From contig CM070628.1 in the NCBI GenBank assembly GCA_036346255.1, positions 12,911,840-12,975,839 on the forward strand: 64,000 nt of DNA, read 5' to 3'. A model generated the notes under the pieces. The model was not told where the DNA came from. It did no database searches and saw only the letters and a list, made by a program, of their open reading frames with translations. The position numbers were made by a program, and so were the translations under genes. Shown here in pieces: positions 10,764-22,346 of the stretch; the stretch's first letter is position 1; each line of letters starts with the position of its first letter. This stretch comes from Ampelocalamus luodianensis (lineage: Eukaryota; Streptophyta; Magnoliopsida; Poales; Poaceae).

Positions 10764-11992
10764 CCTGCTGCGTGCAATAACTCAGCTACAACGAGGAGAG
10801 AACGTATCACTTTCATGGCCGGATCTACAGAGCAGGTGGTGCATGAGGCACTTGGGTGCAAACTTCTATAAGCAGTTCCGCAACAAGGACTTGATGAACC
10901 TATTCAAGCGTCTGTGCAACCAGAACCAGCAGCGGAAGTTCAAAACACTCTGGAAGATTCTAGACGACCGAACCCAAACCCACAGAAGGGAGGCAGCGAG
11001 AAGGGCCGCCCCAAGCGCTGACCAGGCCCCCGAAGCATTGCCACAGCTACCCACAGATGGTCCTAGTGTCACGAGGAAGACAGGGGCAGAGGTCGAATGC
11101 TTCTCAGACTGGATTGAGCACGAACCTAAGGAGAAGTGGTCGCTGCTACATGACAGGGGTGGTGCTCGATATGGTATCATGACAACCAACCTAGCTGAGG
11201 CCTACAACTGGGTCATGTGCGGCGCCAAGTGCCTCCCTTTGGTTGGTATTGTGGTCTCCGCGCTACCACAAACTACTTTGTTAACAGATGCAGCAATGTG
11301 TCGCTCGCTATGGCAAATGACAGAGTACTCTACTCTGCCATGATCACCGCATACATGGAGGAGAAGAGCAAGAAGCGTGAGATGCACCAGACATTCAAGA
11401 TGGGCACGAGAGAGCTTCGCTTCGAGATAATGTGCAAGGATAAAGGACGTCGTGGGACTAACCGCGAGAGGATCACCCATGAGTGCACGCTACACCGCGA
11501 TAGTTGCGTATGCACTTGTAACAAGCCCCTTTCTTCTGCATAGGCCCTACTCCCATGTCATGGCCGCCTGTTCGACGGTGGCGTAGCATCCCGAATAGTA
11601 CCTCTCTCATTATTTCACCAAGGAGGCGGTGATGCAAACATAGAGTGGAGAGATGAATGGTTACGCCATTGTTGGCCATTTCACTGGCCATCCCACCTGG
11701 GAGTAACTAATCTGGGCCGCGGACATTGCTAGGCTCAAGGGAAAGTTTGGCCGGCGAAAGGTACGGCGCATCAGGAACGATATGGACGAGGCAGAAACCG
11801 GATGTCGCACGAAGAAGTGCTCTATTTGCAGGGAGTCTGGGCACACCTTCAAGACATGCCCCACGCGAAATACTCAGGACCAAGGAGACATCGGCATTCC
11901 GGACGTCGCCGCGGGGACCTCATCCGATGCCCCGACTAGAGGCAGTCCACATGGGAGACGTTGAGGTCACAACCACGAGAAAAAACGGATAG
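10764..11992 (+). pseudogene. MULE1: Mutator-like transposase, 3' half
   Basis: This is the C-terminal half of a MULE transposase, which cuts and pastes DNA in the nucleus. It begins where the Tekay LTR ends, so the N-terminal half lies left of the window. Recognisable parts: the MRHLGANFY block after the catalytic core (about 10843-10875); LAEAYNWV (about 11190-11215); a SWIM-type CVCTC segment (about 11505-11520); and a CX2CX4HX4C zinc knuckle CSICRESGHTFKTC (about 11817-11860). Frameshifts occur near 11250 and 11535, and stops follow between 11540 and 11720, so it is not functional. MULE2 (36540-38160, minus) is a close relative and shows the expected uninterrupted order. Confidence 0.85.
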
Positions 11993-13279
11993 TAGTAATA
12001 TATTATTATCAATGTTGTGAATTATCATTTCAATTAAGTGTTATGACGTTCTACTGCAAGTTCTGTAATATCAGTGTGTATGAATTCTCGGACGAATCGC
12101 AATATCACTTACCTTTCCCTTTACGAATCGTTCATACCTCAAACGTCCTCGCTAAATTCTCCAAAAATTAACCGTAGTAGAATAACATAAGACGATGATA
12201 AAATGTTATTGCGAGTCTAACAGATTTCGTACCATTTAAAATTTATGAAAATCACAAACTGGCTAAGTGGAATAGGGACAATAAAAAACTGGCTAGGTGA
12301 TGAACCCGAAGGTCCTATTGTTGGCCCGATCTTTCGATGAGAACGATAAGTTCGGTAGGCGTCGCTCAACTCTCACGATCCTGGCTACGAACACGCAAGG
12401 CTCGAAACCACGCAATCGCTGAACTGATTGACAAGTCGTTATCAACTGTGCACGAATACCCAGATGACCTGACCACGAAGGTCGATTCATGCATACACCG
12501 AAGAAGCACGCAAGAAAAAGATAAAGCAATCTGAAATTGCAAATAGGAATTGAAATATTGAATTGAGTTGGGATTCAGAAGCAGTATTATGGTTGGTCTA
12601 GTCGACACAAGCCAATACACAAAGTTGCAACAAAGCTAACTTTTAACTAAACAAAATCCAAGAAAACAAAAGGGGGTGTGGCCTGCTTATATAGGGGAGG
12701 ACGAGCCACAAATCTAAAAGAAATAGCGGGGTGAGACTAAAACTTGTTGTTACTGTTCACGTGAACAGTAACAACACCCCCAGGTGGGCCGCCGGCAGAT
12801 GGGCCAAGTTTAGTATGATTACAAAGCCCAGATTGGTCCAAACAAGTGATATAACATCTTCTTTTGATGATTGTGATCAGTTTAGAAGGAATTTGGAGGT
12901 GAGGCCGGATCCGTTGAAAAGAAGACGAAATAAGCTTTCAATCAAGTACTTGTGGACCTCAAACGGACTCCGTATGTGAAAGTTATGCCTGTTTTAAGTT
13001 GGTGTTGTCAGGCTGATTCCGGAGGTCGAACTAGATTCCAAAACAGGTCCAGCTCGAACTGCTTGCTTGTCTTGGACCAAAAGTGACATGGTGTTGCACA
13101 TATATATATTTCATCATTAGGTAGCATCATATAGTTCATATAATATAAAGACACTCCTAAAAACAAGCTCACCTGATAATTTAAGTGAAGCGTACGAGCT
13201 CTTATACTTGGAACAGTAAGCATAGCAAATATGGTTGTATCCATAGGGGTCATGTCCTCATCACTAGGGCTGAGGTATA
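11993..13279. other. MULE1 downstream region with a possible minus-strand LTR-like segment
   Basis: No coding sequence is supported. Within it, about 12299-13087 looks like an LTR read on the minus strand. A TATATAAG box (complement of 12686-12693) is followed by a short leader, and near the far edges are TGATGAACCC and AGTGACA (plus strand). I found no matching 5-bp duplications, so borders and class remain open. The 32-bp palindrome at 12745-12776 lies upstream of the TATA box on that strand. Confidence 0.35.
12745..12776. promoter_or_regulatory. 32-bp perfect palindrome centred on CACGTG
   Basis: Two 16-base arms meet without a spacer between 12760 and 12761. The centre is CACGTG, a G-box, flanked by ACTGTT / AACAGT. 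The palindrome lies about 55 bp upstream (minus-strand sense) of a TATATAAG box. The G-box is a known bZIP/bHLH site in plants; its use here is inferred. Confidence 0.75.
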
Positions 13280-13507
13280 TATCGCCAGTTCAACTGACGA
13301 TAGGGTCCTGTCGCCAGTTGAACTGGCAATTGCTTCTTGTCGCCGATGAATCGGCGATAGCTATCGAGAGCGCCGCCGATTGAATCGGCGATAGCTTCTG
13401 TCTCGATCAAGCGGCGATAAATACCTCAACTGGCAACAGCGGGGACAGGGTCCCTATCGCCAGTTCAACTGGCGATAGGTTCATGTCGCCGGTTGAACTG
13501 GCGACAT
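13280..13507. repeat. palindromic array (GCCAGTTnAACTGGCGA type) downstream of MULE1
   Basis: About eight imperfect palindromes sit in 230 bp: several GCCAGTTCAACTGGCGA-like units alternating with GCCGATGAATCGGCGA-like units. An AT-rich block with AATAATATTATT follows at 13561-13585. A similar arrangement lies downstream of MULE2 at about 35765-36030, so this is probably the subterminal region of the MULE, though a CACTA-type end is not excluded. Confidence 0.6.
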
Positions 13508-13786
13508 GGTCATATTTTCGTAATTTTTGGGGGCGACTATTTATTTTTGTAAATATCTTTTAAAATAATATTATTTTAAAAAAAAATCGTCATTTGCATA
13601 CTACTCTTTTTAAACTTTCTACATTTCAGGTGGCGTCAGTTTCACGTGCACTCTGACTAGCAAAAGAGGAAAAGTCTTTACACCAAGCCGTAAAGTCCAC
13701 ATATGAATGCCTGAAATGGCATGCTAATGCTCTGATTCACCAATTGGTAGGGTAAGTTTCTTTTATAGAAATATGAAACCGAAAGG

Positions 13787-13791
13787 GCATC
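13787..13791. repeat. target site duplication GCATC (left) of the Reina element
   Basis: GCATC stands directly before the left LTR and again at 19017-19021 directly after the right LTR. The exact match proves a single insertion event. Confidence 0.95.
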
Positions 13792-14224
13792 TGACACGAC
13801 CGGAGCCTGAGCGTAGGTCGTACGTATGTGATACTGCCGGCCTGGACGTTGGGTTACGACCAAGTGCCGTCGTGGTTGAAGAAAGCAAAGAGTTGAAGCG
13901 AGATAGAAGAAGTAGAGTTGTGCCGGACCGGATACAGTCAAGACGAAAGAGAAGACAAACTTGTAATTTTCCGATGCTTTACTCAAACATCCAGACCCCT
14001 TTAAATAGAGGTTTGATTACAAACTAGAGATAGACTAGGACTCCCAAAACTTGTAAGGAAATACTTAAATACAATTCTGACTTGTTAAGGACATAAACAC
14101 TTATTCGGATGTGTTATCTGGTTGTATTCGGCCGCTGCTGCCGCTGCGTTCCTCTGATTGAATTCGGTCGTTGTTGCTTGTTGTATTCCGAGGCCGACGT
14201 TTGTATGTGATTCCAACCATGACA
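13792..14224 (-). repeat. Reina 3' LTR
   Basis: 433 bp, TGACACGACC to CCATGACA on the plus strand. On the element strand it begins TGTCATGGTTGG and contains a TATTTAAAGG box (complement of about 13999-14008). The purine-rich primer GAGGGAGGGAGAGA (minus strand, about 14225-14238) abuts it. Confidence 0.95.
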
Positions 14225-15675
14225 TCTCTCCCTCCCTCAAGAAGCAGCTCGTCCTCAAGCTGGAACGACGGAAACTGACGCCGGAAATCTTCCAATGGCT
14301 TCCAGGAGTCGTCGAAATCACGCAAACCTGTCCAGTGCACTAAAAGCTCGCAGACACCTCGACTCAGGCGAGAGCGAGTTACCTGGCGCGGTGTAGGAAT
14401 GACTCGGCCATCTTCTAATGCTGGTAACGTCGGAGGTTGTACAGGTGGCTTCCCATGATACGGTTTGAGCAAACTAACATGAAAAACATTATGAATCTTT
14501 GCCTTTGTCGGAAGTTGCAATTTATAAGCCACAGAACCAATGCATTCCAGCACCTGATATGGACCATAATAACGGGGTGCTAGTTTCCGATTAGCACGAT
14601 CAACTAAAGAGATGGCCTGACGATGATGTAAATGTAGCCAAACCCACTGACCAACATCAAAATGAAGTTCACGATGCTTGGCGTCGTAGTGTCGTTTGTG
14701 ATATTGCTGAGCTTGAAGAAGTCTCTCCCGAACATCTGCCAAAAATTTGTCACGGTCTTGCAGAATCTGATCAACGGCTGGCAATCAAGTTGCGAAATTA
14801 GAATAACGAAGTATAGAGGGAGGATCCCATCCATACACAACCTTAAAAGGTGTCTCCCGTAAAGAAGATTGAAACAAAGTATTATAACAATATTCTGACC
14901 AAGGCAACCAACGAATCCATTGAGTTGGTCTGTCCCCGGTCAAGCAACGCAAATACATGGCAATAATCTTGTTAGTAACCTCTGATTGGCCGTCGGACTG
15001 AGGATGAAAAGCGGAGCTCATATGCAATTTTGTTCCTCAGAGCCGAAACAATTCTGACCAAAATTTGCTTGTAAAAATAGGGTCGCGATCACTAACTATA
15101 GAAGACGGAATCCCATGAAGGCGCACCACCTCATCAAAGAAAGCCTGAGCCACTGAACTTGTTGTATATGGATGTGCTAAAGGTATAAAATGAGCATACT
15201 TCGAAAATCGATCGACGACAGTAAGAATAATTGTCTTGCCATGCACCCGAGGTAACCATTCGATGAAATCCATTGCAATATCCTCCCAAATACGAGATGG
15301 TACGTCCAAAGGTTGTAGGAGACTAGCCGGATATAACTGGACAGTTTTATTGCGCTGACAGGTGATACAAGATCGCACAAAGTCTTGCACGACGGTACGA
15401 GCTTGCGGCACATAAAAATTAGCACAAAGACGATGTAAAGTTTTTTGAATACCTTTGTAACTATTAGCATGAGCCGCTGTCAACGCAACTTGTAAAGATG
15501 GTGAAGATGACGGAATATAAAGACGTCCTTTGTGAAGAAGTAAGCCATCAGTAATGCTCCAAGAGGGGTCAAGTTGCCCGTTCCGGAATTGAGCAAACAG
15601 TTCGGCCAAATCAGGGTTGGTGAACTTCTGCACGTAAGTCATCAAATAATGAGAACTGAAGAGTGGACAAGGCAT
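14101..15675 (-). pseudogene. Reina integrase with C-terminal chromodomain
   Basis: One reading frame with two in-frame TGA stops (15037-15039 and 14785-14787). The HHCC finger (two His, then CITC) lies at about 15330-15480; the DDE core has MDFIEWLP, SDRDPIF and an SEVTNK Glu. Further on are the GPYQVLECIG and VFHVSLLK blocks, then a chromodomain (LLVHWTGL ... DSWKPLEDF, about 14230-14330). Chromodomains of this clade bind modified histones and bias insertion. The stops are the only visible lesions here. Confidence 0.9.
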
Positions 15676-17100
15676 AAACTAACGTCTCCTGAGAGTGCTG
15701 TCTGGAAAGGGCATCAGCAACAATATTAGTGTAGCCAGGTTTAAACTCAATACTGAAATCATAACAAAAAAGATTGCTAGCCCATCGATGCTGAGGAATA
15801 GTGTCCAAACGTTGATCGAGCAAGAACTTCAGACTATAATGGTCCGTCCGCACTATAAATTATCGTCCCCATAAATAAGGTCTCCAATGTCGAATGGCCT
15901 AAACCAGTCCGATCAACTCACGCTTATAGGCGGCAAGTTGAACATGCCGCGTAGCCATGGCACAGCTAAAAAAAGCAATGGCTCCTTGAGTTTGATGAAG
16001 AACCGCACCAATGCCGGACCCCGATGCATCACATTCGACAATGAATGGTTGAGTGAAATCTGGCAATTATAAAACAGGAGCGCTAGACAGAGCTTGTTGA
16101 AGAGCACAAAAAGCTTGAGTAGCTTCATCAGACCAAGAAAAAGCAGCCTTCTTAAGAAGTTTTGTAAGCGGTGCAGCAATAGAACCAAAATTCTGAATAA
16201 ATTTGCGGTAATAACCCGCAAGACCGAGAAAACCATGCAATGCTCGTACGGAACGTGGCTCCAGCCACTTGCGCACTGCCTCTACTTTGTACTCATCCAT
16301 GGCGACGCCATCGGCCGAAATTACATGTCCAAGATATGCAACGGATGTCTCCCCGAAAAGACACTTGGAACGTTTCAAGAAAAGTTGATGTTGGCCAAGA
16401 AGACACAAAACAACTCGAACATGGCGGAGATGGTCGGACCAAGACACACTGTAAATGAGTATGCCATAAGAAAAACAAGAACGAACCTCCGTAAATAAGG
16501 CCGCAGGATACTGTTCATGAGAGCTTGAAAAGTAGCCAGCGCGTTCGTCAACCCGAATGGCATAACAAGAAATTCGAAGAGCCCTTCATGTGTATGAAAT
16601 GCTGTTTTTTCAATATCCGGAGGATGCATGAGTACCTGATGATATCCCGAACGCAAATCCAATTTGGTGAAATATTTGGCGCCCTTCAATTCATCGAGCA
16701 ATTCATCAACAATGGGAATATGAAACTTATCCTTGATGGTATTAGTATTTAGGGCACGATAGTCCACACAAAAACGCCAAGTACCATCCTTCTTTTTCAC
16801 CAAAAGAACGGGTGAAGAAAATGTCGAAGTGCTCGGTCGAATGATGCCTTGACTTAACATTGCCTCACACTGACGTCCGAGTTCGTCTTTAAGAAGTTGA
16901 GGGTAACGATATGGTCGAACCGCCACTGGAGCTGTGCCTGGTTGCAATCGGATATGATGATTATGAAGACGTGCTGGAAGTAGCTGGGTGGGCTCGGCAA
17001 AAATGCTATTGAAGTCCTCCAACAGAGTATCCATGAGATTATGCCCCGCAAGATGAAAAACCTGATTTGTGACAAACTTTGGAGCCCCTCGCCGTACCAC
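15611..17100 (-). pseudogene. Reina reverse transcriptase and RNase H
   Basis: RT fingers and palm are well preserved (GIIRPSTS, FCVDYRALN, KLDLRSGYHQV, MPFGLTNA, between about 16950 and 16520). The catalytic DD box is destroyed by a small deletion near 16460, after VLVF, which also shifts the frame. The thumb/connection resumes at 16067-16447 (YLGHVIS, GFLGLAGYYRKFI). RNase H pieces lie at about 15611-16000, ending DHYSLKFLLDQR and VADALSR. With the active site gone this copy cannot make cDNA itself. Confidence 0.9.
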
Positions 17101-17450
17101 GTAACCTTATGATCATTGTGCCAAAAGGACATGGATAGGGCGTCGAAATCCCACAATATTGGTCCGAGTGTCCTCAGCCACTGAACTCCCAGAACAATAT
17201 CGAATCCATCCAAAGGAATTGCATAGCAGTTGACAACGAACTGTTCCTTGTCAATGAGTAATGGAAGCGCCGGACATACTCCGGTGCTAGAAACCCGGTC
17301 ACCATTAGCCACTAACACCTTCAAGCCTTCGCAATCTTGCATTGTGACGCCCGCCCGACAAGCTGCTGATGGTGTAATAAAGTTGTGTGTTGAGCCTGAG
17401 TCAAGCAATGCTAACAGAATAGTATTGGCCACACGCACATACAGCTGCAT
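16854..17450 (-). pseudogene. Reina aspartic protease region
   Basis: Retropepsin-like domain with the catalytic DSGSTHNF motif near 17380-17405 and the downstream IVLGVQWL block near 17160-17190, the normal spacing for gypsy proteases. It matures the Gag-Pol polyprotein. The 3' end of this frame runs out of register before RT; frames change near 17100, so continuity with pol is lost. Confidence 0.85.
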
Positions 17451-17479
17451 AATCTAAGCGGCAGGAGGTTTGATACTCG

Positions 17480-18566
17480 TCAAACCATACAAGGAAATAC
17501 TCGGGGATTGAGGAGCATCGTCATGCTCACTGTCACTGCCCTGATCGTCACTGGGTGAAAGCAGAACGATCGCTTGCATCGATGGCTGGGAGCAAATTTT
17601 TCCTCGCAATTGTAGCATAATCCGGCCTCACGACGCGCCACCATCTCCTCCGGAGTGAGGTAACGCTGTTGCAATCGGCTGTTGACAGGAGTCGTTGATG
17701 GAGCCGAGCCAGGTGTATTGGATAGAGATTTGGACGTAGGAACAGTCACTGATGAGGCAGCCTTTGGGGCAACAGCAGTACCGGATCCTACCGACTTATA
17801 TGCTGAGGCATAACGACCATTGGGAACAGGTTGGGTGGGACGTACGACCCCTGCTGAGGAGACTTGTGCTCGCCGTTCATAAGCACGAGCTAGCGCCATA
17901 GCCATCTGAAGACTTGTCGGATTTTGGAGTTCAACATCCGTGCGGATTGGTTCTGCTAAACCCGGAGTAAACAATTGAACTTGTTGTTTAGGTCGAAGAT
18001 GGTCTGCACGACAAAGTATAGCAAGAAATTTCTCCTGATAATCTTCCACCGTCCCAGTTTGCACCAACTGCTTAAGTTCCCCAAGCGGATTATGACGCAT
18101 AGAAGGCCCAAAACGTAGATTGACAAATTCTTTGAAGTGGTGCCAATTGGGCTCACCTTCATCACGCTCAAGCTGATAATACCATTGTTGTGCTGCGCCA
18201 ATGAAGTGGTACGACGCCAACCACACTGTCAGCTTCGGCAGTTTTCTGGCCCCGAAAAAACTGCTCACAACGTTGTAGCCAACCTAGCGTATCCTCCTTG
18301 CCGTCGTATGTTGGAAAATCCAACCGGTGATAGCGCGGTGGATTGGTACCCTCCTGTTTTCCCACCTGTTGATGCTGCATCATCGAAAACGCCAATCCAA
18401 TAGGTGCTGGTAATATACCGTCTGATGGTTTCTTCTCCAAACTAGAGATATGTTCGATGGTGTTGGCGAAATTTTCCTCCATCCGATCAAGCCGCGCAGT
18501 CACCGACGCTGTCAGATTAGCAATTTGTTGCGCCAAAGCTTCCGTTGCAGATTGATCGTCGGCCAT
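17480..18566 (-). pseudogene. Reina gag (capsid and nucleocapsid)
   Basis: The structural protein that forms the cytoplasmic particle. The ATG beside the PBS (MADDQSATEAL) is the natural start. A coiled-coil-prone N-terminus (about 18430-18560) and the PPRYHRLDFP block come before the capsid core (WLASYHFIGAAQQW, about 18210). A zinc knuckle CX2CX4-5HX1-2C (CYNCEEKFAPSHRC, about 17580-17625) marks the nucleocapsid. An extra base in a T-run near 18255 shifts the frame inside the capsid, and a second shift follows the knuckle near 17560, so gag is broken in two places. Confidence 0.9.
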
Positions 18567-18567
18567 G

Positions 18568-18580
18568 CGCTCTGATACCA
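18568..18580 (-). other. primer binding site, initiator Met-tRNA type
   Basis: On the minus strand TGGTATCAGAGC lies three bases inside the 5' LTR. This matches the complement of the plant initiator tRNA-Met 3' end, the usual primer of plant gypsy elements. The gag ATG (18564-18566) follows almost at once. Confidence 0.92.
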
Positions 18581-18583
18581 AGT

Positions 18584-19016
18584 TGACACAACCGGAGCCT
18601 AAGCGTAGGTCGTACGTATGTGATACTGTTGGCCTAGACGTTGGGTTACGACCAGGTGCCGTCGTGGTTGAAGAAAGCAAAGAGTTGAAGCGAGATAGAA
18701 GAAGCAGAGTTGTGCCAGACCGGATACAGTCAAGACGAAAGAGAAGACAGACTTGTAATTTTCTGATGCTTTACTCAAACATCCAGACCCCTTTAAATAG
18801 AGGTTTGATTACAAACTAGAGATAGACTAGGACTCCCAAAACTTATAAGGAAATACTTAAATACAATTCTGACTCGTTAAGGACATAAACACTTATTCGG
18901 ATGTGTTATCTGGTTGTATTCGGCCGCTGCTGCCGCTGCGTTCCTCTGATTGAATTCGGTCGCTGTTGCCTGTTGTATTCCGAGGCCGACGTTTGTATGT
19001 GATTCCAACCATGACA
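18584..19016 (-). repeat. Reina 5' LTR
   Basis: 433 bp, same ends and length as the left LTR, followed by TSD GCATC. It should carry the promoter for element transcription on the minus strand. Confidence 0.95.
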
Positions 19017-22000
19017 GCATCATAGTGCTCGAAACATATTAGGAGTGATTACTGAGCTAAACATATAGCCATTGGTAAGTGTGCCAATAGCAGAGTGCCT
19101 GACAAAAAAAAAGCTAAATAAACATTTCGCATTGAATTGAACGAAGCGCGCTGAAGCCAAAAAAAAAAAAGAATGATGGGGAATGGGGGATAGGTTAAAA
19201 ATAGAGAAGTAATATTACAATCACTATAGATTTTCCAGCACGACATCATCATAAAATATGTTCGTAAATGAATCCCAAGTTCATCAAAGAAATAGAAAAT
19301 TAAATCCTCTAATTTGACCACAAGAAGCACAGATTTGCGCTATCAACGAGCGATCAAGACGGGTGCAGCCCAACTGGCTAACCTTATGGATAATAATGGC
19401 AGGGCTAAAAGGGGTGCCCCGTTGAAGAGCTTGCTAACCAAAGCACACATCTCTGCCTATATGAGATTCAGTTCAAGAGCGAAACAATAATAACAAAGAA
19501 TTAGAACATGCTTTATTTTGCTTAGGGAGAGCACTCCAGATCAACACCTAGGGCTGGGAATTAATGAGAGGCAGCACAACTTGCTGCTTGCTGGGAAACA
19601 CTAAAACAAACCTGGGACAGTCACATCTAGTTTATAGAAGATATAACAGGAAGACAAAACGGTAAGAAAAAACACAATTACGGAGCTATGCATTAACCAT
19701 TAACTACAATCGCTAAATTAACATTCGGCAGATATCAGGCAATTAGGGAGAAACTTGCAAAGCATTCATCCAAAAAGTCTGAGGACACACATAAAACTAT
19801 TAAGCCAAATTTAACAGAAACTATACTACAAGTCTACAACACCATCCCATCTTACATAAACCATGAGTGTAACTTGGTTTCCTAAAAGAAAAGTAAACCC
19901 AAAATTATGATTGCTGCAGAACTTTACATATTGGACTAGCCAAATCAAATTAGATCTCAGGATTGGTGCATAAAATAAAATTATAGCTACACATGGCTTC
20001 AGTAGAGAACGCCATCAAGCAAGTAGGATCTATGCAGCAGCAGCACCTACCTTTTAATATTTGAACATTATGATATGTCATTTCTTCTATTCGATTAAAG
20101 ATAGATAAAATACATAAAATCAGTAAATTCGCAACCTAAGAGGTATATCAGAAAACTGCTTCTTGTCTAACTGAAAATGCCTTTATGGTTGTTGAGTTTT
20201 AGAAAATACACCAAACAAGAAAGGCTATAACCTAATCTCTATGAATTAGGAGTGTTGTCAAAGTAAACATAATACAGTGGGTGTGGAAAGAATTCTCTGC
20301 ATTACTTACTAACTAGACAAGTCAGTACAATAAAGTTTTGCCTTTGTGTCAAAGTAATCCATGGTAATATTTATACAATATAAATAGAAGGCGCACATTT
20401 TGATGTGACTTGCACTATATTATACCAGATAAAGTACTAGAGTATTCCAGTGATTAATTTCTTGGCATTGTGCCTGCATCCCCATTCACAAGTTTTTAAC
20501 AAAAAGCTGCTGGAAGTATCCTATGAACATCATTTATCAGTACAAAAGCGTCATTAATAAGTAGCAACTAAGCTCCCTAGCCTTCATTTAATCATGCAAA
20601 AGCTACACATAAATCTGCAATTACATTTACATAGTCATAGGCTCAGTCAATCTAAGCATATCTACATCACAAACGTATGCAGAATCACCAAATATTAACC
20701 ATTCAACACCCCGCACAAATGAACACAGCCTGGGAAGCACCCCCAAACTCACTAGTTGCCCATCTCTGGTCATGCAAACAGAGCAAGATCGTCACACAAC
20801 ACAGACACGCATACAATTATCATAAAATATTTCGCAATATATTGCCCAAGAGCACTGGCTGTGGTCAAGCATGATTCATAGAGTGCATCCATAATTTTTC
20901 TACCATTCCTTTGTGATTATCATGTATTGATGAACAACAAAAATTACTTCAACTTGTGTATATCTGAAGGGTTATGGTTTAAGGTCAGCATATTGTATTC
21001 ACAGGATGTGTATAAATTATTAAACTGTTCATGCTGCTAACGCAACAGTAGTTAATTTTGGAGGTTTCAATGGCAATAACATGGATTCCAAAAACATTCA
21101 GGTCTAGACTAGTAAACTTTCAGTTTACTGTCAGAGACACCGAAAAACTTGGAAGGTACAATACAAACCATGGAACAAACACTGAACTGATGGCTGAAAA
21201 CCGTTCTGGTAATCAGCTAAATGCCTAAACCCAAGCACTCAACTAATTAGAACTAAAATCATGATCTCATATAGGGCTAGAACATCAAAGACTAACATTT
21301 CTGAAACAGAAATGACTTGAAATTTATTACTGAACACAAATTTGCATATATCCAGAACAAAGTTTGGGAGATTAATTACTTGTGTGACAACCAAGTACTA
21401 AAAAAATCTTCAGGATGCTATAGCAAGGAAAACTATATTCTTTAAATACTTCAGACAGTAATTCCTTTCATCATTTTGAACGGCCTAATCAGGTACGTAG
21501 TCACCTTTTCTATTTACACAGTGCTCCACTACCACAAGTCCACATCTTCATTTTGTGTTCCATGATGCATTATACTTTCATCTTCATTTGGGATGTGCTT
21601 AGCTATCAGAACAGAATGGATTCGAGTGTATAAAAAACTACAAGTTTAATAGTACAGAATTGCTCGAGAATAGGTTATATTTTTCTTTGCTAGAGACGCA
21701 ATAGCTTTGTGGCTATCGCCTTCCTTAGAATTGAGTACAGATCCTTTATCAAGTCTTCGCTAAAATGAGTCCAACAAATGAAAATATCCTAACTGTTGTA
21801 CACAGCAATCTTTTTCCAAGTCTATATGGAATATCTCCACTTCTCCAGATAAGAGTTTAAGATCAGAACTCTGCAAGAAGCGGCTGAAGTTGCGTCGTAT
21901 TTCCAAACAAATTATTTTCGAAAAGAACTAAACTAAATCCACCTCGGCTAAGCAGGTCTTGAACCAAAAAATAAAACAATAAAGGAAATCGACTGCTGAA

Positions 22001-22346
22001 TATTCAACAACATTCTATTGCCCCATATAAACTGAGGGCAACAGTGACAGAGTTGTGATAAATTGATAGGTTTTGTCCGAGAAAAGATTTCAAGTCACCA
22101 TATAGCAATTCATCTAATCCGTCTATTTAAATGTTCAGTCTTTGATGGGCACAGTGCATTCTGTAATAGACACTCAGACATATCTCAGCTTGGTGGTTTG
22201 TGCAGAGCAAAGCAAAGATCAATTTCTTGCAAACAAATTTGGTTACAGATGAGAACAAACCATGGGGATGACTAACCTCAAAATTGTTCCACCGTGCTGG
22301 TACTTTGCCAGAACAAGCATCAGCACATTCTCTTTGCCATTGTGTT
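19017..22346. other. host non-coding region downstream of the mTERF gene
   Basis: 3.3 kb of AT-rich, non-repetitive-looking sequence with no supported ORF on either strand. On the minus strand the mTERF stop is followed about 70 nt later by TTGAG/GTTAGT, a fair splice donor near 22278. The near part may therefore be a spliced 3' UTR, as in many plant genes. Nothing else recognisable. Confidence 0.4.

Larger units (their letters stand above)
13792..19016 (-). mobile_element. complete Reina-type chromovirus (Ty3/gypsy)
   Basis: A full element of 5225 bp with two 433-bp LTRs (13792-14224 and 18584-19016), TSD GCATC on both sides, PBS next to the right LTR and a purine tract next to the left LTR. 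Gag, protease, RT, RNase H, integrase and chromodomain are in order on the minus strand. Small size, short LTRs and chromodomain fit the Reina clade. By eye the LTRs differ at about 14 positions, all transitions. The internal region carries several frameshifts and stops, so it could move only with help from an intact relative. Confidence 0.95.
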
